Part shown: positions 34,281 to 45,691 of the stretch, in pieces
How the letters are laid out: each line of letters starts with the position of its first letter
Numbering within the stretch: the stretch's first letter is position 1
Origin: Phytophthora sp. 'mugwort'
Lineage: Eukaryota; Oomycota; Peronosporomycetes; Peronosporales; Peronosporaceae
Length of the DNA: 64,000 nucleotides
Reading direction: 5' to 3'
Assembly: GCA_033558025.1 (NCBI GenBank)
Contig: JAUCEF010000006.1
Location: 4,960,001 to 5,024,000 of the forward strand
Translations under genes and position numbers: made by a program
Notes under the pieces: generated by a model
What the model was told of the DNA's origin: nothing
The model's input: the letters and a program-made list of their open reading frames with translations, nothing else
Databases searched by the model: none

Positions 34281-35700
34281 CTAGAACTGCGACCCCTTTT
34301 TGTTGCCAATGCCTCTCTCGTTGGCGTCCTTCCAGTCGTCCCATGCACGATCCTTGTAAGTCGCCTCCTCCGCTAACTCCTCGTCATCCTCGTCGCCGTC
34401 CTCTACGAGCTGGTCGTACCGACGTGGTCCCTGCGGTGCGTCCCTACAGCAGCGTCAAAACAGCACAAATCCAACGTTGAATAAAGCACTCAACTCCTCG
34501 AAGCAAAGCCAACACAACATACTTCTCTCTCTTTTGCCTCTCCATGGCGTCTGCCACCTCACGGTCCGCATACTCCTCCAACGTCATCGTAGGAAGGCGG
34601 TGACCAGGTTTGAACACTCCCGACCGAATCGTCTCGCGCTTCATCTCCATCTGCGGATTGATCCGCGTTACCTCCTGCAGTAGCAGCAACCACAGCAACG
34701 AAACGACAACGATATGTTCGTCAGTGCCATCAATTAAGACATAGAAATAATCCAACAAATTCTTTGTCCGTACAATTCCCTGTCCCTGGGGCGGCGGAGG
34801 CGGTCGGTGCGCCTCCGAGAAGAGATCCTGCTTCTGCGTGGCCGCATTCATCTTGAGCATGGTTTCCAGCATGTCCTTCTCCTGGTTGATGGATGCCTGC
34901 TCCTCCATGCACTTGACGACTGACAACTGGATGAATGTCAGGAGCTGCTCACGCTCCAGGTCCTCAACGTCGCTCTCGTCCTCGTCCAATTCATCCGCAT
35001 CCTCGTTTTTTCCTCCGCCCATATGGGCAACTCCCTTCTTTCCGCGCCGCTTTTGCGCCTCCTGCAGCTTCTTTTCCATATCGCGCTGTAACTGGAAGCG
35101 CTGGATCTTCTCGTCCCTCGACAGCGAAAACTGCTTGCTCTCTAGCCGTTCGTACTGCTCCTGCCGCTTCTTCTCCGTCAGGAGACCAACACTCTCGGCG
35201 CGGTCTAGAAATTCAGTAAGAAACACGTCAGCCTCGCGCAGGAACTTGACGCGGTATACGACGTTGCGCGTGTGGTCGGTGGGACCAGAGCGTCTCTTGT
35301 GCTGTTCCTCGCTCTGCTGCGGCGGCGCCTCGGTCTGTTGGAAGAACGTCTGCTTAGGAGTGAGCATTCCTAGGTAGTATTCAACGCAGAAGGCGTATAG
35401 CTGCGTGTTCTGCAGCTCGAAAAAAGGTTCGTTGATCGAGAGCACGCCGTCCAGCTGGCGCTGTTGAATGCACTTCTTCATGTACTGTAGAGTGTTGCTC
35501 AGCTCGTCCTGGAAGGCCTTGGAATTGGGGTCGGATACAGCCATGCTAGGATTCTCCAGTGCCATGAAGCGCCGGTGCGCGTCCACGTAGCTTACGCGGT
35601 CCGGCAGCGACGGCGACAAGGAGGAGACCATAACCACCGAGATATGCTCTAGTGCGGAATTGGAAGAGTGATGTTCCCGTTCGTGTAGAGGGAGTGACAT
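34281..35700 (-). CDS. IGBP1: TAP42 / IGBP1 (alpha-4) PP2A-binding protein, three exons
   Basis: Exons: 35700-34774, 34674-34523, 34443-34281; introns 99 bp (GTACGG...CTGCAG) and 79 bp (GTATGT...CTGTAG). The joined product is 413 aa. The N-terminal helical TAP42 domain includes FFELQNTQLYAFCVEYYLGM and RVKFLREADVFLTEFLDRAE, then KFSLSRDEKIQRF-like helices (here KQFSLSRDEKIQRFQLQRDM). The C-terminal hallmark VFKPGHRLPTMTLEEY is followed by an acidic linker and the family-typical end DRAWDDWKD...GIGNKK. These proteins bind and stabilise free PP2A-type catalytic subunits downstream of TOR. The 99-bp intron is a multiple of three without a stop, so its retention would add 33 mostly hydrophobic residues. 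All splice joins keep the family pattern. Confidence 0.92.
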
Positions 35701-36076
35701 CGCTTTTGTAAAGAGAGGTGGCTAGTTACGTGAAAGTTATGTGTGCTACATAGTTAGGTAATGGCAGTACCGAAAGCGTAGAGACGTAGTTAAACACTGT
35801 ATGGTTGCAGGCTGGACATCCAACCAACGAACTGATGATGCAGATAAACTTGCTTGATTCATTATGGCCGTGTGTGGAATTTCACGTCTCTTACAAAGGG
35901 AATCGACGGACGGGAGCCACCGTACGATAAAGCTGACGTCCTCGGGCAGCCTTGAATGAGTGATACTTGTGTGCCTCCTCGCGCGATGCGGATGAATAAT
36001 CACGTAAAGCGACCTCAGCATCTCTCTCTCTTTCTTCACGGCCGACATCCTCTTCTCTCCTAGCTGCACCGCGCGC
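35701..36076. promoter_or_regulatory. Intergenic, IGBP1 promoter side
   Basis: These 376 bp lie between the IGBP1 start and the end of the COX7a-like gene, both on the minus strand. No element can be named. Confidence 0.4.
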
Positions 36077-36319
36077 TTACTCTTTCTTGCCAGTGCCCGT
36101 GGCCATGCACAACTCGCCGCGGACGATCTGGGCAAAACCGAGGCCCAGACCCGCCAGCATGGCCGCCAAAAGTGGGCCGTCCGACTTGCGCTTGATGTAG
36201 GTGGGGCGCTTGACCGTGGCGAACAGCTTCTGGTCGGCCGCGATGTGGCTCTCCTTGTTCAAGAGGCCCGAGTAGGCGCGCGTCTGGCGGGCAATGCGGA
36301 CGGTCTGGCGAGCGAGCAT
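36077..36319 (-). CDS. Small mitochondrial membrane protein, cytochrome c oxidase subunit 7a-like
   Basis: An 80-aa intact frame. Residues 1-17 (MLARQTVRIARQTRAYS) are Arg-rich without acidic residues, a typical mitochondrial presequence. RPTYIKRKSDGPLLAAML then leads into one membrane helix (about residues 48-66), and the end is MATGTGKKE. The order K/R-P-T-Y-I/L-K, helix, short basic tail ending GKKE resembles plant and protist COX7a-like subunits of complex IV. Length and topology fit. The match is by pattern only, so another small inner-membrane subunit is possible. Confidence 0.7.
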   Translation of the reverse strand: MLARQTVRIARQTRAYSGLLNKESHIAADQKLFATVKRPTYIKRKSDGPLLAAMLAGLGLGFAQIVRGELCMATGTGKKE

Positions 36320-36924
36320 CGTGGTAGGAGTCAGGGAGGGAACGAACTTCGCACCTGGAGCTTCTTTTCTTCACTGAGGGGCGGCGAGTGGGGCACCAAC
36401 GGAAGGAGACAAAGACATGGAGCCGCAAGGACGACCTCAGATTTCTAAACAGATAGAAAACCTGGTTTTATTGACGGATAGGTCAGTAAAATAGATGTGT
36501 TTGTATTCGAATTAGTTAAGTATTTTGTTTGGATGGTGACAGTGTGGTGGTAGCAGTGATCAAAGCAATCAAATTCGATCAATTCCACAATTCAACACAC
36601 AAATCAATTTCCAACTGGATCTCGTGAAACCCTTTTCAGTGCAAAGCTGCAAGCGCTGTTCTAGCTCCTTTCTCCAGCGCGTATCTTGTCTTGAATCCTA
36701 AAAGTATCGGTGGACGTCCTCAACGCGAAAACCTTCAAGAAAATATACATACTAGTAGTATAATATCGGAAGTTTTACAGATCAAGCCCCTTGTAAGAAA
36801 AGAGAAAAAAGGATAGAATAACTGACGAGTTCCACCAAAGATTTTTCAAATTAACTCAAGTCGTGTGCTTCGACCAACACTACCAACGAATTGTCCTTCA
36901 TCTCCTACCTAAACCAATTCTCAC
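36320..36924. other. Intergenic
   Basis: This stretch lies upstream of the COX7a-like gene and beyond the end of the minus-strand TPR-family pseudogene. AT-rich, nothing recognised. Confidence 0.5.
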
Positions 36925-39900
36925 TCATATCAAGTTCTCAAAGTCCATCCAAAGCTTCTGCTTGTCCTCCGTGCTCAGGTTCTGCATGGTTTTAGCCAAC
37001 ATATCTATATTAGTAGCAGTGCCCACCGCAAACGGGTTAACAGGATGTAAGCGAAGATCTGGATCGTAGCACCAACTCAGGTACAAAGTCACCGACGTTC
37101 GGTACAACGGACTTGGCATCGCCATTTCCATTTCCCCCTTTTGCAATCCGCAGTTCGGCGGTGTACACAACGCTCCCAGGCGTTGTGCTGCCTTAACAAA
37201 CAACTCTCCTTTACTCAAAAAGTAGTCAGTCCATTTACGTTTATGAGCATTTGAGAGCAAGTACCCCGTGCTATTGAGTGGGTTCTCACGTAAGGGCAAA
37301 AGCAGTAGCTTGTCGAGTCCTGTTAACTTAAAGACATCCGTCAGAGACGACAGGGTCAGAGTGTGTGACTGGGTCGGGAATCCAAGCGCAGAATCAAGTA
37401 ACCCGTCGATAAGCGGCTTGCAGTCCTCAAAATTGTAGTCGATAATTGACGCCCCGAACACTCGGGTGGTCCAGTTCATACTGTAGCCGTAGTGAACGCA
37501 GACGCCGTATATCGGTCATGGAAATCTTCAGGCGAAAAGTAGTCGAGCATCGAGCACATTGGACCACGAGATCGTATATGGTCGCAGCATAACAATGCGA
37601 GCCAGTAGCTGCTCGTTCTCCCGGTCAACTCCTGGGACCGCCTTAACAACATCGTAGTGTACCGCGATCGTCAATTTGTTCGCCAATATTAACTCACGAA
37701 GTCGATTCAGGTTCTCCATAATATGAATAATGAACAAATCGACCATCGACAGCTTATATATAGAGTCCTTCTTCGCTTTCTCTCGCTCGAGATAATTCTC
37801 CAGTATCTTCATAACATCCACAGTGTTGAATACGATATCTTCCTCGAGAAGTGGAGCGCCTGGTGGTACATTTCACATCGTCAAACTGCCACCCAAGGGC
37901 ACAGTGCTCGAGTTTTCAGTAATTTCCTTGCTTGCGTTCCTCTTTTTCTTTCGGTTACGTTTCTTCTTGGACATCGAAGTCGCTGACTCACTTGACTGCT
38001 TGGTAGTTGTAGAACCCGTTCGTTCCGTGTCTACAAGACTGAGGACATTTGGGGACGCTCGAACTTCGCCAGTAAGCATATACTGTGCCAAGTCAAGGCG
38101 ATCAATTTCGCGCCGGAAGCAATATAACGCACACAGGACTCTCGTATTGTATCTCTCCAAGTTGTGGTAAAAACTCCGAGTACGCTCTTCCAGCAGATAA
38201 AGGCTCAACAGAGACCTAATGTCTCAAGTAAGACACCACCTTAACGTTTTCCGTTTCTTGATTCAAGGACCGCAACACTGTGTTAGCACTCTTACGGAAA
38301 TGTTTCAAAGTAGCTTCACTTCACGTTGACGAAAGCCAAACCTCCATCACACTGGCAATTCGAACTTCTGGATACCCAATTTGAGCAACAATTTGCACTT
38401 GGCAACGGAAAATTCACTCATTTCAAACCCACAAATTGTAAGGGGAGACCGTTGTCCATGTCATCGCGTAGTGTGGCGGCAAGTAGACTACTAAAGTCGT
38501 TGAAGCCAATGGCGACGTGAGTTGTCCCCAAGAAATAGCCTCGGCACGGTTCGGATTGTTCGCGAAGTTGGAGCGGATCCGCGCGTCGTAGGACGGGATA
38601 TTTAGAACTTCTCGAGCGTCAACAATGTCTCCATATCTCAAGCTGTCGGATTTGTCATGGAGAACTTGGGGTGCCGCCGTCCCATGCCATCGCTTAATCA
38701 TATCTGCAGGGTTAATCTCCTTAAAGTATACATGTCGCGCATACTGGACGCCATAACCTGACTGGATTTTGCATTCAAATATGCCCGATACAACACTTTC
38801 CGGGCAAATACCGGGTCAATTCCTGTCGGCCATCCACGTTGTTTAGGAAACTCGATATGTACTTGAGGAGGTGAATTCTTTATGTACTTCACCAGTTCAG
38901 CGGTAGCTGTTGGTGATTCTTCTGAGAGTTCGACGCATTTGACACAAAGCGTATCATCTTCTCGAAAGCTTCCATCTGTGCAATATATGCATCAATGTCC
39001 TGTTTTTCTCCGTTCATACTGTCCGCAAACGTGTTTTCTCCACTCAATTTCTCTTCCGCAACTCAGTTGCGATGCCTTCCGGCCGTAAGCATCGCGTTGT
39101 TGACGTTGCACAAGTGTCGGGATTTCTGACACCTCCTGGATAGATTTTTGTTTTTGTGACTGTATTCGTTGAATCTCAGCTTGAATGCCTCGCTGAAACT
39201 CCTGCGTCTGCTTCTTTGTCAGTGATACCTTCGACAGGACGTTGGAACGGATCGCAGTTAAGTCGCTGATAAATTCTGCTGGTGTAACAGGCAAGCTATT
39301 CAAGCATCGGACCCTACGCGTCCACGCCGTGTAGTTCAGTGGGTCGATAATACCTGCGACTGTTGCGTTAAGCAGCGCTGCCTCGGCACTTGGCATCAGT
39401 ACTTCAGAAAGTCCACAAGATACTCCAACTCCATCATCACTATTGACACCGACAGATTTGACGTCGCGATGGAGCATTTAATGCACTGCTGCAATGTTGT
39501 TTAACACAAGTGATACATCACGACAGCATGACGCAGTAGCCGCGATACCTTTTTGATATTATTCGTCAGCAGCGCCAATATTCGTCTTGGCAAAACAGTC
39601 CGATCCTTCTTTACGCCATGTGTCCGCTGTCTTCGTATTTCGAGTCGAATTCGCTTCGAGAAGCACAAATCCTGAGCTGCCAACTTCATGCAACATTCCG
39701 CATATGAACGGAACCTCGAGGTCTTTGTGCTGGCTGGGCCAGTCACGTAGACACAGTTTTGTAGCAGTTTTAGTTCCTGAAGCGATAAAGTTGGTAAAAC
39801 ATCTTGTGCATGAGCAACTACGCGTGCTGCCACCGACTTGGAACCATTTCAGCAAGAGATGAAGCCAAGCGGAGCCAACCTTTGAGGTAAGTCTGGTCAA

Positions 39901-40756
39901 TATGCACAGCAGTACCCGATAGTTGAATAGCTAAAGCGTAATCTCCCATCTTGAAGCGACAGGTAGCGATGTTGGCGAACAGCATCGCTAAAGTACGAAT
40001 TTCAGCTTGAACTGCTTGAATCGCGCCTTGATAACACGCCCACGTTCCACGACCTTCGTTCTGGGGGCTTAGTACACTGAAGAAATCGTTGCCAAGCTTC
40101 TTCCAAGTCGTCAAGTCCGTCGGCACGTCTCGCCAGGGAATAATTTCCTTAGACAGCTCGACCCGAATGCCCATCGTCCCATCCAATCGTAATTTATAGT
40201 ATGGTTTAATCACGATAAGGGGTTTTCCCCTCGGGAATCTGCTTGCCACCGCCCGCTGCTTCTCGTAAGGTGGAGATCGGGATCCACCAGGTCATAGACG
40301 GCAATTTCTACCAAACTACCCGTAACATCCTCGAGGAGGAACGACGTCGCGGAGATGCCAACAAACGCGTCGTCGATAGCCACCCAGCCGCAGAGATATC
40401 GGCCTCGGTATGTCGTGCCAAGTTCTAACTCTTTGATTGTCATGGGCTTAAGAGTCTTTACAGACTTCATTTTCGACTTTGGCTTGGCGTCGTCAATAGT
40501 AAATGTCGTGGAAACTGCATCATCACGAACACTTTCGGTTATCAATTTATCAGCGAAGAATCCTCCAGGCCGGACGCATGTGTCTCGCATTTCCTCAACA
40601 AATCGCTGGATCAGCCCTTCGCGTGTGCTCGACTGCTGGGTCTGCCCCCCCCTGAAATTCGTTAGCTCGGTTCGTCATTATTTGCACAAATCGTTCTTGC
40701 TTTTCCTCAGACAACCTCGCTAGGTGCTCTATCCGCTTTGTTGAGTCGAGGTCCAT
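36925..40756 (-). pseudogene. TPR-containing protein family, broken copy B
   Basis: The frame starts at the ATG at 40756 (MDLDSTKRIEHLARLSEEKQ). It shifts at a run of eight C (40645-40652), where seven would keep frame with LIQRFVEEMRDTC, again near 40270 before FPRGKPLIVIKPYYKLRLDG, and near 39840 after LKGWLRLASSLAE; further breaks follow. Readable blocks: TTYRGRYLCGWVAIDDAFVG; the TPR-like LFANIATCRFKMGDYALAIQ; a helical block with SLTKKQTQEFQRGIQAEIQR; MIKRWHGTAAPQVLHDKSD; LRYGDIVDAREVLNIPSYDA; and a C-terminal domain SALGFPTQSHTLTLSSLTDV...LYLSWCYDPDLRL. An intact relative would exceed 1,100 residues. The N-terminal part resembles fungal TPR/SET-group proteins, the middle loosely a DUF4470-like region; both are inference. 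Homopolymer errors in the assembly could explain some shifts. Confidence 0.7.
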
Positions 40757-40885
40757 CGGGAACGGGACCAAATTCTTTTTGCCAATTACTGCGACGGATT
40801 TGGTAGACAGTAGTATGATTGATGCACGTCAACTTAACGTCGTTAACGAGAAAGATGATGACCTGGTCCCGTTTATTGTCCTGGC

Positions 40886-40942
40886 AGCTTTCATTTTGGG
40901 TCAGTCAGTCAGTGGTTAACTGACTGACCCAAAATAAAAGCT
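40886..40942. repeat. Long hairpin, 24-bp arms
   Basis: The arms 40886-40909 and 40919-40942 are reverse complements with one mismatch and a 9-nt loop; the core is ttttgggtcagtcagt / actgactgacccaaaa. It lies about 130 bp upstream of the start of TPR-family copy B. Confidence 0.85.
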
Positions 40943-42818
40943 GCAGAAGATGCCAGTCGGGTGCGTTGCAGCACGAATTTTGTTGTGCAGTCTGGAATGA
41001 CTGATCCGTGCGTACCAGGTGATATCTGCGGAAATCCGCCCATATTCCATCGGGTCTCATCCGCCCGAATTCGAGCATACAGCGGATTAATCTAGCGGAT
41101 TGTGCATAAGGAGCCTTCCTAACCAAATATTCCTTGCACCGTCAACCTCCGTCCGAGGAGGCCTGCGGTGCGGACACGCTCATCATGTCGTTGCAGTACC
41201 TCCAACATGCACACGACGATGATTTCGGGGCGAAAGGCTCTATGACGACGAATAAATGAAGGATATCGAACTAGGCCTTAATAAGACATACTTATCTGGT
41301 CCACCTTACTATGGCCATCAGAGCCCCGCATGGAGACTTCCCGGTGGAAATGAAAGAAAAAGTAACTTTTGAAGAAACTCCTGAAGCAGTACCCTCATCA
41401 CACCGTTACCTGAATTCTCCGTGGTTTCGTCGACGAGGACATTCCACAACCAGACACCGTGGTGACGTGGCATGACCTAAAAAGGGCTTGAAGCGGAGTT
41501 CCCTCTCCAACACGTCATTATTTTTGCTCACTTCACTGAGGGTGGTGTCATCCCTGTCCCGGCCACCATTGGACCCGCGTTTTGTACACCGCCGATGCCA
41601 GCTATCACACCAACGATGGGCATGCGACTTAGCCCCGGAAACGCTCGCCCAACCATCGATAACGTGGACCAAATGTTCGAGCCTGAAAACGACGACGATG
41701 AAATCTTCAATGAGCAAAAGTCAATAGTCAATGGCCTGTCCGGACGAGCGCCCGAGACTGCCCCTCACACTCTAAGGGGCCTACGTGCAAGCGTGCTCGT
41801 TTAATAGGCCCTCCCTCCTACCCGGCCCGACGCCAACGAGACTGTCTTAGAAACTATCGCATCAAGACCGGACCTGCAACGCCGATTGCGCAACAGTACC
41901 TAAGCTCAGCGGCCCAAATTGCCTCTACGAATCGCTCTGTGTTACCCGCTCCGCCGCAAGCCCCAACGATCATGGAACGAAGTCGGATTTGCAGACCAAG
42001 CGCTCATTCATAACGGGAGCGCAGATGGGTCGTTCGCCTACTGTGATGCAGCAGTATGTCCACAGCCAAGTTACGGCTTCCGATCATCAAGGTAAGTGTG
42101 CATCTGAGTATTTGACGGCCTAGTCAGCTCAAATTTGTTCTTATGCAATATGGAAATCGAGGACTGTCGATCATGCACTTCCTGCCTGTACGCTTCGGAC
42201 AATGTTTCTGTCGCAATTACCAAGGACGTGGACGAGCATATTCCGAGTGAAAACGTTAAAAAGCGAAGCCTTCGGTTCGTTTCCGTCCGGGGTTGCAAGT
42301 CCACCAAGGCCGCACCGTGCTTCACAGGACGAGCTCATTTCGAGCCGAGTTTCTACACCCCAAGGTCAAAGCACTGATCAAGAAACAACTGGGGGGGCTC
42401 AAACCCAAGTACGCGTCACTGTAATGGTGCCCAGTCGATGTCGGGGTGCAATCGTTCCTGGTCGTTTACCCCTTCCGAAATCGGTAGAAATGCACGCTCT
42501 TCTTCCGAGTTTCAACCCGTTAATGCATCTCCGCCTACAAGCACGTGTGGGCGGTGTACAGAGAGCCAAACCACGTTCCAACCATCACAAACACAGTCGT
42601 TAGCAGTCAGTATTGTTTGCAATCAAGAGCCAACTGCTCCCGGTCGTCTCGACAGTGACGCGTACACTGGTCCCTCCATCATCAGCCACGATGGAAGGTC
42701 AATTCAAGTGCTAGCTACCCCAAGAATCGTCTAACGATTTCCTAGGTGCATTGGTCCCATCACTGGTTACAGCAGTGAGTAGTCAATCGTCAGCGCCTCA
42801 TGTGGACATTCCACACCA
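40943..42818. other. Repeat-rich, no intact gene
   Basis: Short frames on both strands lack recognisable domains. The last kilobase may be the decayed first ORF of the Ngaro-type element that follows. Confidence 0.35.
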
Positions 42819-45691
42819 TTGCAACGGTATCCGTCGCTGTCAGCTACAACATTTGATAAGACTCGCATCCTCTTAGAGAAAGAGCTACTTCGTGATGAGC
42901 TACGAACAAATCGGCGCCTCCATGACTTGGGATTCCGTCGGGGTCGCCCGTCCAACAAGCTCGATACGATCGCCCAACAGTCTGTCCCAGGTCATGCGCA
43001 AGCACAGCCTGGATGCGGTAGCAACTGCTCGTCTAATTCGGGGCGAGACAAGCAGCGATCCTCGACCAAACAAGGCCTTCCACCCCGAAATCGTCCGCGG
43101 TCTGCTTGAAGGCTATGAGCACCTTGATGTCGTGCTAAAAGGTATGATGAACTATTGAACCCACGTGGCTATCCAAGCCTCCGGTTCGTTCACCACCGAA
43201 GAATCATCAATCGTGTCAACGATACTTAATGTCGGTGCTTCGCAGCATCCGCGATGGTCAATACACTAAAAGGTGCATGGTGCTCAACGATGACGACTTT
43301 GTGGTCTGCAATAATTTGTAGCCCCCTCGGTGCATTTGAAAAAGAAGGGCGTTGACCCCAGTGAGAAAATACGTTTGATTCACGGCATGTCCTTTCCGCC
43401 TGGCGAGTCGATAAACGCGTGATTTGACAAGGATGGTGCTCCTGATATTCACTACAAGTACATTACCGCGCTAGTGGACCGGATTGAGTGTCTGCACCGT
43501 CGGTATCCTCTTCTGGTGATAAAAATCCTAAAGGTGGACGTGAAGTCCGCATATCGACACCTCATGACATCAGCCAGCAATGTTCACTGGGATGGCAGCT
43601 CGCATTCCAGAAGCGAAGGCTCTGGTTATCGACTTGTCGGCACCATACGGCTGAATGGATCCCCTCCATTTTACGGTGCCTACGGCCGAGCCATCGCGTG
43701 GTCAGTTGAGCACAACGCTCCGCGTTCCGTCTCTGAGAGCACTGACTTAGACCCTCTTTTCGGATTTGAATGGCTCGACGGTCACGTACTGATCGAGTGT
43801 GACATCGAAGGCAGACTCGATCTAGCGACGCCACTCTGCGGCACGCCACCTTGGCCATGCTCGGACCTCGTGCGATCAATGATAATAAATTCACGCGGTG
43901 GGATTAAGACTTGCTGTTCTCGGGCTCAATTGGGATACAAACCAACGGATTGTTTCAATGCCCCCAGAGAGAATTCAGAAAGCACTAGCTCGTGTAAACG
44001 AGAGGTTGGGCAAGCGGTCGGCAAGTAAGACAGAATTGAGGAAGCTCATGGGCAGTTGGAGGCATGTATTCTCGTGTTTGCGAACCGCACGACCATTTTA
44101 CCAGCGCTTACAGCGCATGTGCATTGCCGCTCCGCGCTTCGGACGCATCAACCTTTCGGCTGGATCGTTGCTGGATCTGCATTGGTTCTCGCACATTCTC
44201 TCTTATGGTCATCTACAGGAACTACCATTATCAGTTTCGGCAGTCAAGATCCACTTGGATCATTTACATGGACGCCTGTAACGTTGGCCTGGCGGTCATC
44301 AATTCTGCGGTCGACGAGTTTCTGCAGTTAAAATTTGACGAAGAGGAACTGTCACGGATAAATCAGCCCTCGGCGCACGACAACCAGTTCTCAATCAATG
44401 TCCGGGAACATTTCTGCGTCGCTCTTGCTGGAATGGGGCCCTTCTTGGGCAGACGCCAACAAAGGAAAAACAACCTTCATAACGTGCTGGAGCGAAAAAG
44501 TTTCCGCAGTAGCTTGAATTAACTTATTAAATTTTCTAACCCGTACAGTCAAGACCTAACAAGGATCATTGGCCTAGCCGAAGCTGTTTCCAACATCCGT
44601 GTACTGGTTAAGCATCTACCGGGTGCTTCAACCATTGCCGCTGACGCGGCCTCCCCGACATGGGCACCTCCCTTCGATCGACAATGGGCTAATCTTTCTG
44701 CTGTGTGGTCACAGATTCACGTACACGACAACTTGAGGCACATCTACTGCACCTTCTCGACCACCTTCAAACCCAATCACTGGCCAACAGCTCAAACGTC
44801 AAGTACAGTACAACATGGAGACAATGGGAACATTGGTGCAACCTGCTTAGATTACCTCTGTGGCTTCCCGCCGATCCGCACACATACACTCTCATCAACT
44901 CGTCCTTTTTGCTGTCTACTGCTGGAAATTTGGCTAGAATACCGATGGCGTCGGCAACGAGGCCTCAACTGTCCTCGCCAAAATCAGTCATTTCTCGTGG
45001 TATCATCAGCGATTTCTCGGTTATTCAGTCAGCCTCCTCCCCGGCGATCGCCTTGCAATCACCGGCATGCGACGACAAGCCGCCGCGCCAACGAAGAAAG
45101 CCCCCCTCACTGTCGCAATCCTACGGAAAATGCACCAGTCCCTCAACTTCAGCAACCACCAAGACCGCGTTTTCTGGGGGGCTGCGGTTCTGGATTGGTT
45201 CCTTCTTCTCCGAAGATCGGAATTTCTCGCGCAAGGAGACAAAGTGCACGACTTCGCTTTAAATCGAGCCGACATTCGATTCCACAGAAGCGATGGCACA
45301 CAAGCAACAGTTTTTGGTGAGGTATCACAAGCATCAGGACGTTTCGAGGTGGAAAGCTGATCAATTTTGGCATGAGGCGACACGGACGGTAGGGCGCTCG
45401 GGTTCGACTTCGCTGTGTCCCATCCACGCGCTCTGGTATTTAGAAAGCAACGACGAGCAGCAGTACCTCGCGGTAAGCCGGCCAATTTGCTCCATCGACG
45501 CCGACTCTGTTGCCCAGATCAAGAGCATGTCAAACCTCATCAATTCAGCTGCAGCTTTGGGCGAGAATCCAAACCGGTACAGCACTGAGGGGCTACCGCG
45601 CTACTTGGCGCTGGCGTCGACAGCAGCACCGTCAAACAGTTTGGGCTTCCCAATTAGTCTGGTCCAGACTAATAGTGCCCACCCAAATTGA
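42819..45691 (+). mobile_element. Ngaro/DIRS-type retroelement (RT plus tyrosine recombinase), decayed
   Basis: Plus-strand pieces follow the DIRS/Ngaro order. A pre-RT region has GETSSDPRPNKAFHPEIVRG (about 43050). RT has VDVKSAYRHLMTSASNVHW (about 43530), LNGSPPFYGAYGRAIAWSV and FEWLDGHVLIECD, where the second catalytic Asp of the usual VDDH is Gly. Then come LAVLGLNWDTNQRIVSMP (about 43902) and LRKLMGSWRHVFSCLRTARP. A tyrosine-recombinase region has AILRKMHQSLNFSNHQDRVF and LLLRRSEFLAQGDKVH (about 45200), then CPIHALW and NRYSTEGLPRYLAL, where intact relatives have an STHSVR-type motif. At least five frame changes occur. Such elements integrate by recombinase rather than by a DDE integrase. 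I could not define split repeats or termini. Confidence 0.8.
45653..45673. repeat. 21-bp palindrome, pogo-like element end
   Basis: The segment attagtctgg-t-ccagactaat is a perfect palindrome around one T. Its right half is followed by agtgccca, which resembles the ends at 47857-47914. It may be a head-to-head junction of inverted repeat ends. Confidence 0.7.
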
